DNA of 64,000 nucleotides from Drosophila persimilis (GCF_003286085.1 NW_020825312.1:3658001-3722000); one strand, 5' to 3'. Numbered from the stretch's first letter, positions 26,085 to 38,352 are shown. Made by a program: numbers and translations. The notes: generated by a model from the sequence alone, not told the origin.

Positions 26085-26997
26085 TATGCGTGTCTGAACC
26101 CTATTCTGGAATCGTAGAACTGTCGTGGCAGCCCTCGTGCATAATTTAGTGTGTACTCGTAATTTTTTTTTTCATAGGACGCATTAATAGGCGTATTAAT
26201 AAATAATTATAATAAATGTACTAGTATTTAATCCATAGTTGTTTGCAGCTCTTCTTATTGGTGTAGTTGCTCTGCATAATTCATGCACGGCCGGATACTT
26301 ATTGATGTTGCTGGGCCACGGGACGTATGCGCGATACAGCTGCAAAGCGAGAACCGCAAACCAAATATCTTTGTACGCTTGTCTGTGACTGTATTATAGT
26401 TGTACTATATGCACGTACATGTGTACTCGTATCAGCATCAATGATTCATGCTAATTATCGCAATTAAACGCAAATATATTTAATCACCAATATCGAACGG
26501 ACAGAGCCCAAGAATTAACTATAAATCACGATTCAATTGCAACAATTCCAACCACCCACACTTAGATTTAAGCCCTGGAGCCGGACACTGGACACCGGAA
26601 TCCACAGCCACGCGGCTCGCCCTGCATCCAGGGGTAATAAGAAAGGCGGTTTTGCATCCGGATCGCATTGAAATAATTCTTCTATATCTCTGTGTTAAGT
26701 AAGCGTAAAGCCAAACGAAAAATCAAAAACAGAACACAATGTTGTGCACGTTGGCACACATATTCGGATACACATAATAACTATATACATATATACTGAA
26801 ATAAATATAACTATAAATATAAACTCAAGCAGACGCAGAAGCAATGCGAATAATCGAATAGAGAGACACGACACGCATTTCCATAAAAATAAATCGAAAG
26901 CAAAATTATCGAATGCGATCTTTAATATTTGGTATGTTGTGGTGGGATTACCGGTTCTTGCCTCTGCAAGCTGATAAATAAAATCAGACAATTGTAT
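26085..26997. other. AT-rich non-coding interval
   Basis: No gene is supported. The sequence is A+T-rich with ATATACATA words and poly(T) tracts. It separates the dipeptidase-like gene from the first DINE-1 copy and marks the start of the repeat-rich block. Confidence 0.5.
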
Positions 26998-27426
26998 TTT
27001 TATGCCCGATACTCAATGAGCATAGGGATGTATTCGATTTCTGGTGAAAGTTGATGTGTGTGTGTAACACTCAGAAGGAAGCGTTTTCGACCCCATAAAG
27101 TATATACATCAATAGCCGAGTCGATATAGCCATGTCAGTCCGTCCGTCCGTCCGCTAGTCTGTCCGTCTTGTTTGACGCCTGATTCTCAAAAAGTATAAA
27201 AGCTAGAGCAGCTAGAGTGTGCAGACCTTTGTGATATCACAACGAATCAAGTTTGTTTTATATAAATTAGTACTGTTTGCGAACAGCGACACAAAACGAC
27301 ACAAAATATTTCGTATAAATTGCATAAGTGTATACGTATGTACATTGTTCATAACATACATACATATATATTGACTGAGATCCGGGTATAAGGTAGTATT
27401 TCAACGTTCCCGCTCGTTTTTTTTTG
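26998..27426 (+). mobile_element. DINE-1/INE-1 (Helentron-type) element, degraded copy
   Basis: It begins with the DINE-1 start (TTTTTATGCCCGATACTCAATGAGC) and continues with the family's standard blocks: TAACACTCAGAAGGAAGCG, CCATAAAGTATATACATC, AATAGCCGAGTCGAT and GCCATGTCAGTCCGTCCGTC. A GTCC microsatellite follows. The other end carries CGGGTATAAGGTAGTATTTC and AACGTTCCCGCTCG, matching the tail of the copy at 38353-39023. It is more diverged than that copy (several substitutions in the core) and lacks part of the middle. Such elements are non-autonomous and rolling-circle derived. Confidence 0.85.
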
Positions 27427-29041
27427 CATTCGGAAGTAAAACACTTTATACAGTCTTTCAATGCATTAGTTGAAGCTGAAGTTCAAATCAATTGTTTATT
27501 CTTTATTACACTTCACACAAATCTAGACTTCGTTCCTGTACTGGCATCAGTATGGGAATTTCGCAGAATTGTATACAAGCAAATCCAATCGCAGACCATA
27601 AAATACGTTAAGTGGTTGTAAATCAAAATTCAGCAGGGATGGGAAAGTTCACAAAGTTTTTCTCTTGCTTCGTTCCGTTGAAAAAATGAGTATTTTTCCT
27701 ATTCGGTCTCGTTCTACGCAGTATCCGGAATTTATTTTCGGAAAGAAAGTCCTTAGAAAGCTATCTCTGTGAGACCGGAAACCGGTGCGTGGGACTTATT
27801 CGCTATTAATAAGTTACTGGTGGCGTCCGTTGAGTTTTGCTTGAATTCACGAACGATTCAATGGGTCTTTTCTATCCCATTGGAGGCACCGGCGCCGAAA
27901 TGTCTGGTTTAATTATGATATTTAAAATATACGGTAATATATATTGAAATTGGTACAAATGTCACACAGCTCGAGAATAGACTGTTGCTTCGTCTTGTTC
28001 AATTTGGCGTGAATTTCCAGGATTCCGGGGCTTGCGGACATCATCATAACTTAGTTTATGGTTACATTTGCCATTAAATGTAATTACCCATTTTCAGGGA
28101 CACCTTAATGTTAACGGACACGACAATCTACCAGGGAACGGCAGCGGACAACGACCCTCCCCAGGCGAAAATTAAGAACTGGCCGTTAACGAGACGGCCG
28201 CCATGCCATAGCATTCTCATTAACACGCCAGTCCGGTTTCAATTTCCTGTTTAATTTCTCTTTTCATTATAAATGGCTCTCTGCATGGCGAACAGTGGCC
28301 ACAGTGCTTCCTGCTCCGACCCGACTCCGACTCGGACTACAGTCCCAACTGGGAAAAGCCATAAACAATGCGCCCGGCATCAGCGACGAGTTGATGGACA
28401 AAATAATGCCTGATGACATTTATAATGAGCAGAATTCTGTTGGAGGACCATCTTCGCTGTGCGTGTGTGTTTGTGTGTGCTGTGTGCTGTGTGTGTATGT
28501 GTACTCGTATCTGTTGATAAGTTGGAGCTCGCTTCATGTGGCCGAAACTCGCGCTTCATAGCATCATAAATCTGTACTCTTCAGTTGCCCCACCCCATGG
28601 GGGCACTCTCCACTTCTATCCAGACAATATGAGCAGTGTGTTTAATCCAGCTTTAAATTTATGCAGTTGAATATTGTACATCTGTCAGACCTGAAAAAAA
28701 AACAATGAATAAACAATATAGTGCAGCATTCGGACCTTCTTGTGCCAGCAACTGCTGCCTGTGGTATTACCTGAGATTCCGAGCATAGATTTTGGTGAAA
28801 ATAATACATATATGAATATAATACGTAGAACATAAAAAAGTAAAAATGTGTATGCATGTCTATAATTGAATGGTATATGATTTATTTGTGATCGACCATT
28901 AATCCACATGCCAATTTGCGTCCTCTTAATCATAAATAGTTATGTAGAGTTTTTCGAACTTCTCTTTAAAGTTCAACAAATTGGAATTTCCAACAACAGC
29001 GTAGAACTGATTCTTGGTCATCCTTTCGTATTTTATATGTC
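27427..29041. other. Non-coding interval
   Basis: No gene could be supported. It contains a GT/TG-rich microsatellite near 28459-28502 and A+T-rich sequence. Short frames lack start context and family resemblance. Confidence 0.45.
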
Positions 29042-29511
29042 TCAAAAGCAAGCGGTATCATCCACGTGTTTCACATCCCACAGTTCTTTGGAATTGACAA
29101 GCTTCTCGTCTTCTGCAGGAATAATTGCCCCGACGAATGTAGATAACGAAGTCATCACGTCTTTAATCTCCCCAACATCAGAGTCTTCTACTTTATCGGC
29201 TTCGGCATATCCAGAGTCCCCCGGCGTTCCGGCATCGTGTAACCCATTTACGGTAACGTAGTCCTCGATCATTTTGAACCGTTCGACCTCTGGCAAACAG
29301 TCATTGGCGCAAATGAGATACTGCTCGAAGACGTCGGATGTGAACTTAACAGCATCGTAGAAATTCATGAATTGACCAAATCTTTGCTTGAGGTTCTGAA
29401 ATTTAATAGCTCTTAAATCCAATCTAAAATGTATGTAGTTATAGAATAGCTTACCCTCTTGGACAAATGGCTCAGGCACTCATTACTTATATTGAGCTCG
29501 CCTAAAATCAT
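29042..29511 (-). CDS. Unrecognised two-exon gene, 136 aa
   Basis: On the minus strand, exon 1 is 29511-29455 (19 codons from ATG) and exon 2 is 29395-29042. A 58-bp intron with GTAAGC donor and TTTCAG acceptor joins them in phase 0. Skipping the splice gives an in-frame stop, so the spliced model is preferred. The N-terminal half looks helical and is rich in Phe, Tyr and basic residues (for example FGQFMNFYDAVKF). It has two Cys residues near residues 48-52. The C-terminal half is acidic with Asp/Glu/Gly/Ser runs. There is no signal peptide, membrane segment or known motif. I do not recognise a family. It could be a small adaptor or coiled-coil protein, but that is a guess. It is the first gene of the repeat-rich block. 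Confidence 0.55.
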
Positions 29512-31854
29512 CTCATACATATGTATATGTACCAAGATCACCTTTGAACTAGTTCTTGCTGATACATCTCAAGTTCAATTGTGAACTGCTTTCTGTGCCC
29601 TCTATTTCAGATTAAATTGGACACTTACTGGTAAAATATATTATAACAATGTTACACTTAAGCACTTGCACATTAAAGCAGAGTCAACCCTATCAATACC
29701 AAGATATTCGGATTGAGTTATTTCAGCTTCGTAAGGATATTCGCAGCTAACACGTAAAACGGATGAAGCGAAGAAAACAGAGAGAATGCACTAAAAGGAG
29801 AACTGTATACAAGAATGTACGCTATGGTCCATTGATTCAATTAGTAGATACGTAGTAGTTCCATTCCGATGAAGTCAAATGTATGTAACTAGAATTTGTT
29901 GATACTATGTACGGATTTATTTATGTAAATTTATCTGGCGTATGTACATATGTATATACTTCAAAATCAAGTCAACATACTCCATTGAGTCATCGAATAC
30001 CTATTACGCTGAAAGAAGAGCGGCAACAATAGTAAACCGAATTGAAGTGGCGAACATACATATGTACATATCCAGAGATTTGACCTTCAAAAAGCTGCAG
30101 GGACAGCAATAGGAACACCAAATAGCTGTGCCCACATAAAATACATATGCATGCATGGGTACATACATACATATGTGTGCATGTATGTATAGATTTGTAA
30201 TCGAGTCGATCCGAAAAATGGTTGAAATCATAATATGTACACAACGAAAATTCATCTTATTTGTTCTCATTGCACAGACAAACCATTTCCAAGCAGATAA
30301 ACCAATGTGTTTCTCATAAGGCTAATTGATAATTCCGTACTCAAACCATACTCAGTGACAAGTGTGCAATATATGACGATGGTAAATTATTACGAAATTA
30401 TTAAGGACGAGTTGTCTAATAATTAACTTCTATTTGTCTTGCAAACAGAATCCATCCAGTCCCAAGTGGTCCCCCAAGTGTTGGGCGGGAGGCGAGGCTC
30501 GTCTGTGTGCATAATGTGGCCGCCAGGGCCGACGGCAGTCCTCATTTCAGAAAATGTTGGAAATTTCCTAATTGCTTTCGGCTTGGTGCGCCTTACTTTG
30601 CATATGTACATATCTCTCAGTATGCATGTACGAGTATGCAAAGTGTGTCTTTGGGAATCGGTTTTACGCCCAATGTTTCTTTGCCGGGGCAAGACCACAA
30701 AATTTACTTTGTCTTTCCCATGCATTTCGAATTGATGGTTCTGACACACAATGAGTGTTGGACATCGAATGGTCCACAGAAGTAAACAGATTTGTGTTAA
30801 TTTATATTTGTGCTGGCCAAACATTCAGCACTCGCCATGCATTTCCAGATGCCATACTTAGCATATGGGGACACTGCAAAATGTTTGTTTTTAGAGCATA
30901 AATTCCCATTATTGTAATGCGTTCAAATCCACAATAGTTCTACCTATTGTCCTAAAACGTTGATATGCAACGATACAAATAAGGGACAATTTATTATATC
31001 ACAAAACAAAAGGAAAGGATCATGCTCATGTGCGCGCTACGTGGTTCCTCGATTCTAAGCTCAGAACAAAAGTAGCATCAAATTGGTAGAATTTAGTGTT
31101 ACTAACTTTTCAAGTATATTTAAATTATTTCCGAATCGGGCGAAACAGCGTTGGTTGGTGGGTACGAGTACGCGTAGTTGTTGAGTCCGGTCTCAAGGCG
31201 TCTGTATATGCCACATGCGATGCTGGGGCATGCGTGTGCCTAGTATTCGTACTACTTGCAATTGATTTACTTTCGCTGTGAGGCAATTTGGCACGCTCAT
31301 TTGGGCACACGATGCCTTCCAGGGCTTGGACAGTACACTCGTAATTAAGCGCCGGTGCGTCCCCGGAGTGTAGTTAATGCTGTTGGGGTAATAAATTTCG
31401 CTTTTGTCCGTGTTCCGATGTGTTTGCTCGGTTATTTACGACTGGATGCTGAATTTGTCAGGTGAGGAAAAGGGCCCAAACAGCAGCGATGTGTGCGGAT
31501 TGGGAATTGAATTTGGCAAACACTTTGCTTTCGAAGCTAAAACACGAATTGGCTGCTACATGTCCTCGACTGGAGGACATACTCCTCGAACATAAATCTT
31601 CCCTTAACAGAAGATGATTCTTCAAAGTGATGTAGTTTGAACAGAGATACGGTTCGTGTGAGCAACACTTTGTCAGGCCTTCGCCTGCATCACATTCATA
31701 ATTGAAATATGTATGAGACCAATTCCCTTAGCGGGGCTAATTTACATTCTGTAGCCTGTTTCGACGGTCCTTTCTCGGTGCTTATTGTCGCGGTAATTTG
31801 GCAGCCTTAAAGCGACAATACGACAACTTGCACTTAGCACTCTTTCATTTCGGA
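29512..31854. other. AT-rich non-coding interval with palindromic TACATATGTA words
   Basis: No gene is supported. ACATACATATGTAC-type near-palindromes occur at about 29517, 29944, 30057 and 30163. Frames of 60-133 codons on both strands show no domains and depend on TAC/CAT repeats. Confidence 0.45.
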
Positions 31855-31920
31855 AGCGGCAGGGGGAGCGTCAGGGGGAGCGTCAGGGGGAGCTTCAGGG
31901 GGAGCGTGAGCGGTAGAGGA
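31855..31920. repeat. 12-bp tandem repeat (AGGGGGAGCGTC)
   Basis: Four to five copies of a 12-mer of the form AGGGGGAGCGTC, with a CTTC and a GTGAGC variant. In one frame it reads as Arg-Gly-Ser-Val repeats, but the frame has no ATG in good context. Treated as a minisatellite. Confidence 0.8.
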
Positions 31921-32391
31921 CGACCATCAACAAGTTCTTCTTGTTTTCCGCTCCAAAGTGCATTTGCTCTGTTGAACGGCGTACGGAGGAGCATGAGAAC
32001 GCCAAAGCAGAGTGTGCCTCAATGGAGACGTTGCGCAACGGAAGATGCGACAAGAGCAAAACAGCCAGTGGCACCCGGCAGAAGGCAGGCATCGACATGT
32101 GGGGAAAAGGATATGCATGTACTCGTATACAGAGCTGTCTAGCTGTCGACTTGTCCATCTTCTTGGTCGTTATCTCGTGAAATATGACAATCTACGCCGA
32201 AGCCGACATGGATGTGGAAATGGAAATGGAAGTGGAAGGAAGTCGAGCCGGAGCAATCCCTACTCAGGTACGCTCGCTTATGGACAGCATAATGGCAGAT
32301 TCGAGTTGAGCGAAGTAAAGTCCTGAAGGGGAGGAGAGACAAGCTCATGCAAATATTCATGATGAAAATATTAAAAATAAGTTACTAACTC

Positions 32392-32643
32392 TTACGCCCG
32401 GAACAAACGTTGGGTCCCAGAGAAACGTCGGTACAGAGAAGCAGAGGGTTCAGGTCTGGCTATCCCAGCCAGAGGTTGCCCACAAATGTTTGTTTTTGTG
32501 CAGCACCCACAAACACAGCTCCTCTGAGCACCACCACTAATGTCTGCAGGTAATTTTTGGAATTCGTCTAATGCCTCTGCTGTCCCCTGCATGACTGAAA
32601 GGAGTACGAATGCCAATCCAAGCACTGCAGTGCTTAGATACAC
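32392..32643 (-). CDS. Candidate exon for a small secreted Cys-rich peptide
   Basis: A minus-strand frame of about 83 codons starts with a strongly hydrophobic stretch ending in GTAEA, followed by LDEFQ. This has the shape of a signal peptide with an Ala-x-Ala cleavage site. It then has a Cys cluster (CVCGCC, then NICG). The frame has no ATG at its 5' end (the first codon is GTG, with a stop shortly upstream). A splice acceptor (CACTGCAG) lies inside it at 32625-32630, so a missing upstream exon would have to supply the start. A GTAAGAG donor overlaps the stop at 32392. A spliced continuation near 32325 is possible but would run into His/Phe-coding repeat sequence. It is real only if transcripts show the missing exon; an ancient degraded secreted-peptide gene is the alternative. 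Confidence 0.3.
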   Translation of the reverse strand: MYLSTAVLGLAFVLLSVMQGTAEALDEFQKLPADISGGAQRSCVCGCCTKTNICGQPLAGIARPEPSASLYRRFSGTQRLFRA

Positions 32644-33216
32644 TCCGGGTCAGGGGCTTCTAATGACATGCTTCTTAATTGGCTGGGATTTCGCTGCAAT
32701 TTATTCAATTACTGGAATGTCATTTAAGGCCAATTACGAGTTCTAGTGGCAGAGAAAATAGCATGAAAAACATCACTCAGGTTCATTAATTTCAAAGAAC
32801 CTTATCGGATCTCTTTTCATTTATTAAGCCTTCATTTCAACTATGGATTAGATCTGGATTCTCTCCTAGAAAATAGCTGTGCAGACAGCATAGAATCATT
32901 CACCGATCAATGAAACCATCAGCGTTACATAGTCGTCGTTCGATTTACATCTAAATTGTTTCCATTCATTATTTAGACATACATATTATTTGCATTGTAC
33001 GTGACAGAAATCCCAAAAGCTCTTAATAGATCTCAATTTTTACAGGTTTCTTTGAGTTCTGCGGACGTACATATACGCTTCTTCAATGTTTAATGTATAA
33101 ACTATGTCGATTATCACTTTGCTGTAACTGTAACTCTGTACTTTGCATGAAATATTGACGGAACAATACATTATATTCGCAGTTAGGGATCGATAACTTC
33201 CCTGTTTGATGTTGAG

Positions 33217-33224
33217 TATAAAAG
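33217..33224 (+). promoter_or_regulatory. TATA box of an orphan plus-strand promoter
   Basis: TATAAAAG followed by GC-rich sequence, with a possible start site about 30 bp downstream near 33247. A TCGATAAC word lies just upstream (about 33190). The nearest downstream ATG in reasonable context is at 33363. What it transcribes is unknown. Confidence 0.45.
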
Positions 33225-33362
33225 GAGGCGGAGCGGAGCCGTTAAGAGCTGACGGTTGAACGGGAGAAATTTCTATGAATGCAAAGTATTTTTATGGCTG
33301 CCATTGAAACGAAATGGCTTCTTATTTATCGGCTAAATGCCTTGAATTTCAATTAGGCGAAC

Positions 33363-33566
33363 ATGAATGATTCCTCAAAAGACAATAACTCGGCGGAAGC
33401 CTCTGGAGGCGGACGGCCGGAGGACCCTCTGGGGCGTCGAGGCCGGGACCGGCACAAATTCAAAAACTCATTCGCTCGAATTCGGTTAATTTGCCCATCT
33501 CCAAAGCGTGTTCGTGCACTCGCAGCGCATCCGGCGGAAACGCACACACAAACAGTCCCGACTTGA
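33363..33566 (+). CDS. Candidate short gene downstream of a TATA box, 67 aa
   Basis: ATG 33363 in good context (GCGAACATGA) opens a 67-codon frame ending at 33566. It lies about 115 bp downstream of the predicted start site of the TATA promoter at 33217. The product would be polar and basic with a Ser/Asp/Asn-rich start and an RRGRDRHKFKNSF segment. There are no hydrophobic segments and no recognised domain. It may be a short protein, a first exon, or chance coding in a non-coding RNA. Promoter position and start context are its only support. Confidence 0.25.
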   Translation: MNDSSKDNNSAEASGGGRPEDPLGRRGRDRHKFKNSFARIRLICPSPKRVRALAAHPAETHTQTVPT

Positions 33567-36500
33567 GACTAGGCCGGTGCCCGTGCCCGAGCCCGAGCCC
33601 GTTCCCGTGCCAGCCGCTTCGTAGCCGTTGCTTCATGCATGAGCACGCCAATGGTTTCGCTCCTCATTCGCTTTCGCTTACATTTCCGCTTCCTTCTTAT
33701 GCGACGAGTCGATGTCGCCCTAGGGGAGTCCTTGGAGTCGGAAAAAGAAACATTTTCGATTCGATTTTTTGCCAATTGCCCGGGACCCTGTCCTGTCGGC
33801 GTATGACGAATATGCCGGGTACGTGCCACAGCCGCTGCTCGTATGCACCATTGGAGCAGCGTCCCCTAGTCCGTCAGATGAATATTTGTTTTTGAACCGA
33901 ATGCAGAGGAGGCTCCCTGTGCGATATTTGTTTTTCGCTTTTGCATATTTTGCGGGTAATTTGGGTAAAAGGATTTCTTCGCTCTGCTGTGGCGCCTCTC
34001 GCTTTGTGGCTTTCGCTCCTCTCGTCTCGTCTCGTCTCCTCTCCTCTCCAATGCTCTCCTTGCCACTCTACTATTCTCCTGCCACGAATACCCTGCGCCG
34101 GCAAATCGCTCACGTAAAATATTCATGCGTTTCCTTGGCGGTTTTGGCTCCCAAGTGCTTGCAATTCAATTACATTTCGATTGATTTTCGTGTTTTGGCC
34201 AGGACCCTGAAACCGGAATATCCAAGCCGTGGATCTTGGGTTCGATATGCAAGCAGCGTGTTTGAACAAGCATTTGGCCCAAGGGAGTTTTATTTGGTGG
34301 CCACATTCTGTCTGGGTCGTATTAGTGTGTTTGATTGCAATATGATATGCAGTATTTACTGCCATAGCATTTACCAAAAGACTTTCATAAGCGGACGACA
34401 GATCAGTGCGGGAAATTACCCTCCATGGATCATCATTCGTTTTGAAATAGTCAACATTTACTTAAGAAAGCGATATAGAGGGGATACACTGGATGTATTT
34501 CTATTAAAATACAGGGATCCCTTTCCATTAATCGGAAAACTGATTTTATTATTTCTTATGTTAAAGAACCAACTTAGTTAGTTTATTTCCACACTCTGCT
34601 CTTTTGTATACGCCTGGTCTCCATCGCAGAGCAAAGTCATTACGTTCAATCAGCAGTTTTATTGCCAGTGCGGAGACAGTGGAAACCGAACTCTGAAATC
34701 AGAGATACACAAAGACAGTTAAACGGCAAGACACAGAGATACAGAGATACACAAATATATCCATGTCCATGTACAGTATATGCGTAGTGACTCGTACTTA
34801 CAATGGCCTCTCCTTTTGCCGACTGCTCCGTAGGAATAAAAAACGGGCAGCACGCCGAAAACGAATAAAATTATATGGAGAAACAACGAAACGAAAATCC
34901 AAGATGCCCCAAAGTATGGCCAAAGGCGAATCAAGGCTAAATCAATACAAGTCAAATGGAAAAAAGTGAATTTGCAGATCCGCCATCTCTAAAGGGAACG
35001 TCGATATGCTGGTCGGATATGAAAAGGTTGCTCCTAGTCATCCTTCAGATCTTCAAGCTCCAAGCTTTGTATGCTCCAAACTCGAAACACCAATAGTATA
35101 GATTTATTTACCGAAACACCTCTTTCAACGGTTATTGATGTTTTTAATCAGTTTTCCTTTTCTTGCGAACGCAGTAAATTCCAATTGGAGAGATTTATTC
35201 GAGTGAATGATGACTCAATTATCCAAATGACATCGGCACACGTTTAATGGTTCTTTGGCAATAAATATGCGAATGCGAGGAGCGGTTCAAGGCCTTCATC
35301 GGCTTCCTCGCCCCTGGCATGGCAGGGTCTTTCGTGGGCCATTATCGACTAGACAAAGTGTGAAACAAAGTACACGGAATCAATTAAAATCTCCGAATCG
35401 CATCGCAAACACGCCCAAGGCACTGGGGCAGGGCTGTCGGCACACAAAATACTCCCACGAGACTCATTCGCCTTCAGAGTGGCCTAATATCAAACTCAAA
35501 CATACTCTGGAGCCGCAGTAAATCGGAGAGTTGAGTGGTTTTCCCATATATATGTAGATGTACGTGGGTGTCTTGTGTTACGTTACGAGTATGTGCAGGT
35601 GGAGATGGGTGCCGGAGGAGGAAGTTTACATCTAAGGTAGCCTCAAAAACAGCTAGTATTGGTATGTGCTGGGATCAATACGCTTTAAACTGTGTGGAGG
35701 ATATTTAAAAACGCTGCGATTCATTTGAAATTTCTCCTTATAACGTGTACAACAATGTATACGTAAGATGGCAAGACTTTTGTGTAAAAGAACAACCATC
35801 CAATTTACAGACAGGTGCTGCGTAAACAATGGAAAAGTATGACTCTACTTTAAGTGGACTCGAATACATCTCTCTAAACTTAATTTCAATTGGATTTTTA
35901 AGTAAATATTCGAGTACCAGTGTAATAGTAGTTAAAGCAAGTGCTTTTTCATTGCTGTTGCTTTGGCGTAACTCCGAAATGGGTATATAAATATTAAATT
36001 TAATTTTAGCTTAAAAATCTGCCATCTTTTCAGAATGCACAAACACAAGAACCCAGTGCTCAAAGATTTTGTGTGTGTGTGTGTGGTGTGGTGTATAGTG
36101 TGTGTGTGGGTACAAGTAAAAGTACTGTAGGACGCTCAAAACTCTTGTGATGGTGGAAACTGTCGCTGAAAGTGAGCTGCGGATGGCAGGCACAAAAAGG
36201 CTTCAAGGGGCAGATAAGCGGCTATAAGATTATTTTTACTGGCGACCCGTTGACCGTAAAAAAGAAGGCTAGACCCGTGGTAGCTCCTCTGCGGTCACTA
36301 ACATTTACTCATGCGGACATCCTGGTCCCGGAGCTGCAGCTGCCCCTCCCGTCCTGCCACCAATTTGCTTTGTTGTCGCAGCCCGTCTGTCGCCTCGTGA
36401 ACTCCGAACTCATCTTCCGTGCTCTGCCCTTTATGCTTTTCCCTTTTATTTTTTCAGAGTCTGGTGGCCGGAGCTTCTACAGCGGAGTTGGGCCCACCCG

Positions 36501-37064
36501 GCGATGATAAGAATGAGGCACTGCCCATAAAGTTTTACGCGCTCCTGAGGTTGCCGTCGGTATCGGTATCTTCTACAAGTCAAATATTTTATTGATCAGT
36601 GGATATTAACGACTGATTGACACTTTCGAAGCACACCAAGGAAACAGCGGAAATGACTAAAATTTAACAGCTTATGGGCCCTTAAATGATACTCCTTCAT
36701 GTGTGTACAAAAAGTCACATCTTTTACATATGTTCTTACTTACATATACATAGTAGCAACAGAAGGGATGCAATCATAACTTTCGAACTTTGACATCAGT
36801 GCAGAGGCACTTCCGAAAGAATATCTGTTTGCATGTGGCCTGTTCTCCACCCTTAAAACACATTTCTTACACATTTCTCTGCTGTCAGAGATGGCTCCTT
36901 CGTTACCTGTCCTTTCTAAAGTAACTCAGTTATTCATAGATTGAACAGAACCAGCAACTAAGACTCGTAGAGTATACTCTGTGGTAGCAGAGATTTATTA
37001 TTATGTTATAAGTTATAGTTCAAGATATTTAAAATGTGCAAAGTTCTACTCAGCCATTATTTGA
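33567..37064. other. Non-coding interval
   Basis: No gene is supported. A plus-strand frame of about 270 codons at 33769-34581 lacks an ATG at its start and has no domains. TCTCGTCTCG repeats lie near 34017-34045, and a GT microsatellite lies at 36069-36110. Confidence 0.4.
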
Positions 37065-38054
37065 TCAATGTGATTCCTTGTCAGCGGCTAGCAACTTGGA
37101 TCTCATTCCCTCCAGGCTTATGCCTTCCAGACGGACATCCATGGAAGCTGGCATGCTCGTCACATCCTCTGCCTTCGCCTGCGGGAGAGCGACGAATTTC
37201 ATGTCTATGGTGTCGCCACTCAACGGATCGTCTGAGGACTTGGCAATGCTGCGCAATACAACGGCCAAGTCCCGCTTGCGTGTGGGTTTGGGTATATCTG
37301 GGCTCGGAGTCGTGATCAATATCGGAATGGAGATAGGTGATTCAACCGCAAGTTGGCCCGCCATCCTCGAGTGGGTTGCGTAAATCTTGTACTCATCCGA
37401 CAGAAAGGCCTTACCCCGCTGTGTGTATTGCTTCAATGTCTTTGCACGCATTCTTTTGCGTTCCTCGGGATCTTTGGTGGTCGCCCCAATGGCCACCATA
37501 GCAATGTGGCATTGGCTGTGCTGCAAATGGAAGCCGTCGCTCTGGCAACTGCTGACTACAGCCCGAACTACATCTCCGATGTCCACCACACCCCGCCTGA
37601 GAGCACTCAAAGTCGCCGCAATCTTTGGAATACTCGGCGGCTCGAAGACGACGCGCGAGAGCGGAGTCAGCAGAATCTTGTACCGCGGATTGTGCTGCGC
37701 CGGCATCAGGGCACACAGCTGGGTGGCAGCAAGAAGACCGGCCTGCTTCAGGGTCAGATAGAGCTTTCCGTCCTTGAGGCGAGGCTGGCTATTGATCGGC
37801 CGCTGAAACGTGTAAGTGTAGACGTAAACGCTGCTGCCGCCACTGAAAACCAGGCGCCACATCTGATCCTCGCCGCTCTGCTTCACATGTCGCATCTTGG
37901 GGCCCAGCTCGAAGAGCACCTTGTTGGCAAAGTCAAGACTCTGGAGCTTCTCCGAGGACTGACCACTTCGAAAGTCGGGACAAATCACACTGAACGTGTC
38001 ACATAGCTTCCCAAAATCTAAACCGTTGATCCGTTCTTGGTGTCCCTTAGCCAT
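37065..38054 (-). CDS. Unrecognised gene, 329 aa; paralogue of the gene at 44440-45318
   Basis: A single-exon frame from ATG 38054 to the stop at 37065. Residues 10-230 align with the 292-aa protein encoded at 44440-45318 on the other strand. Shared landmarks are an ICPDF motif near residue 24, LKQAxLLA near residue 102, LTPL then VF, and the block SSCQ-DG--L-HS-CHIAMVA near residues 167-190. A basic stretch (RAKTLKQYTQRGKAF) follows. The C-terminal 90 residues are Pro/Ser-rich and not shared. There is no signal peptide or membrane helix, so it is likely intracellular. I do not recognise the family and give no function. Conservation of the core between two diverged copies argues strongly that it is coding. 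A TATCGATA motif (DREF type) lies about 190 bp upstream of the ATG at 38248-38255. Confidence 0.8.
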   Translation of the reverse strand: MAKGHQERINGLDFGKLCDTFSVICPDFRSGQSSEKLQSLDFANKVLFELGPKMRHVKQSGEDQMWRLVFSGGSSVYVYTYTFQRPINSQPRLKDGKLYLTLKQAGLLAATQLCALMPAQHNPRYKILLTPLSRVVFEPPSIPKIAATLSALRRGVVDIGDVVRAVVSSCQSDGFHLQHSQCHIAMVAIGATTKDPEERKRMRAKTLKQYTQRGKAFLSDEYKIYATHSRMAGQLAVESPISIPILITTPSPDIPKPTRKRDLAVVLRSIAKSSDDPLSGDTIDMKFVALPQAKAEDVTSMPASMDVRLEGISLEGMRSKLLAADKESH

Positions 38055-38247
38055 GATGCACTGGAAGAAGCCGAAGAATTATGCAAGTTATGAAATATGG
38101 AAATTTCCATCGAAAAATAAAAATATACACACAGATGGCGATTAAACAACACGAAATTCGATTCCCGCTAGGGTGAGTTCTCTCGTCTATGCTGCCGATT
38201 CGCCGTCTGAGCAAAACGAACTGTTTAGAGTATCAGTTGCATTGAAA

Positions 38248-38255
38248 TATCGATA
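38248..38255. promoter_or_regulatory. DREF-type motif TATCGATA
   Basis: A perfect match to the DNA-replication-related element, a core motif of fly housekeeping promoters also bound by BEAF-32. It lies about 190 bp upstream of the 37065-38054 gene's start codon. Confidence 0.5.
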
Positions 38256-38352
38256 CATCCATCGAGCTTTTATTGGAAACAAGCGATGATTTGACTCACA
38301 AAATTCAGTTTTTGCAGCTTTAGAAAAACGTGTGCGAAGTAGATGCCGCATT

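Noticed and set aside
33769-34581. 270-codon plus-strand frame with hydrophobic segments
   Set aside because: The first codon is TTG, not ATG. It includes a TCTCG/TCTCC simple repeat and no motif. Length is notable but chance is likelier.
37353-38006. 217-codon frame antisense to the 329-aa gene
   Set aside because: The minus-strand frame is supported by its paralogue. The plus-strand frame has no counterpart at the paralogue.
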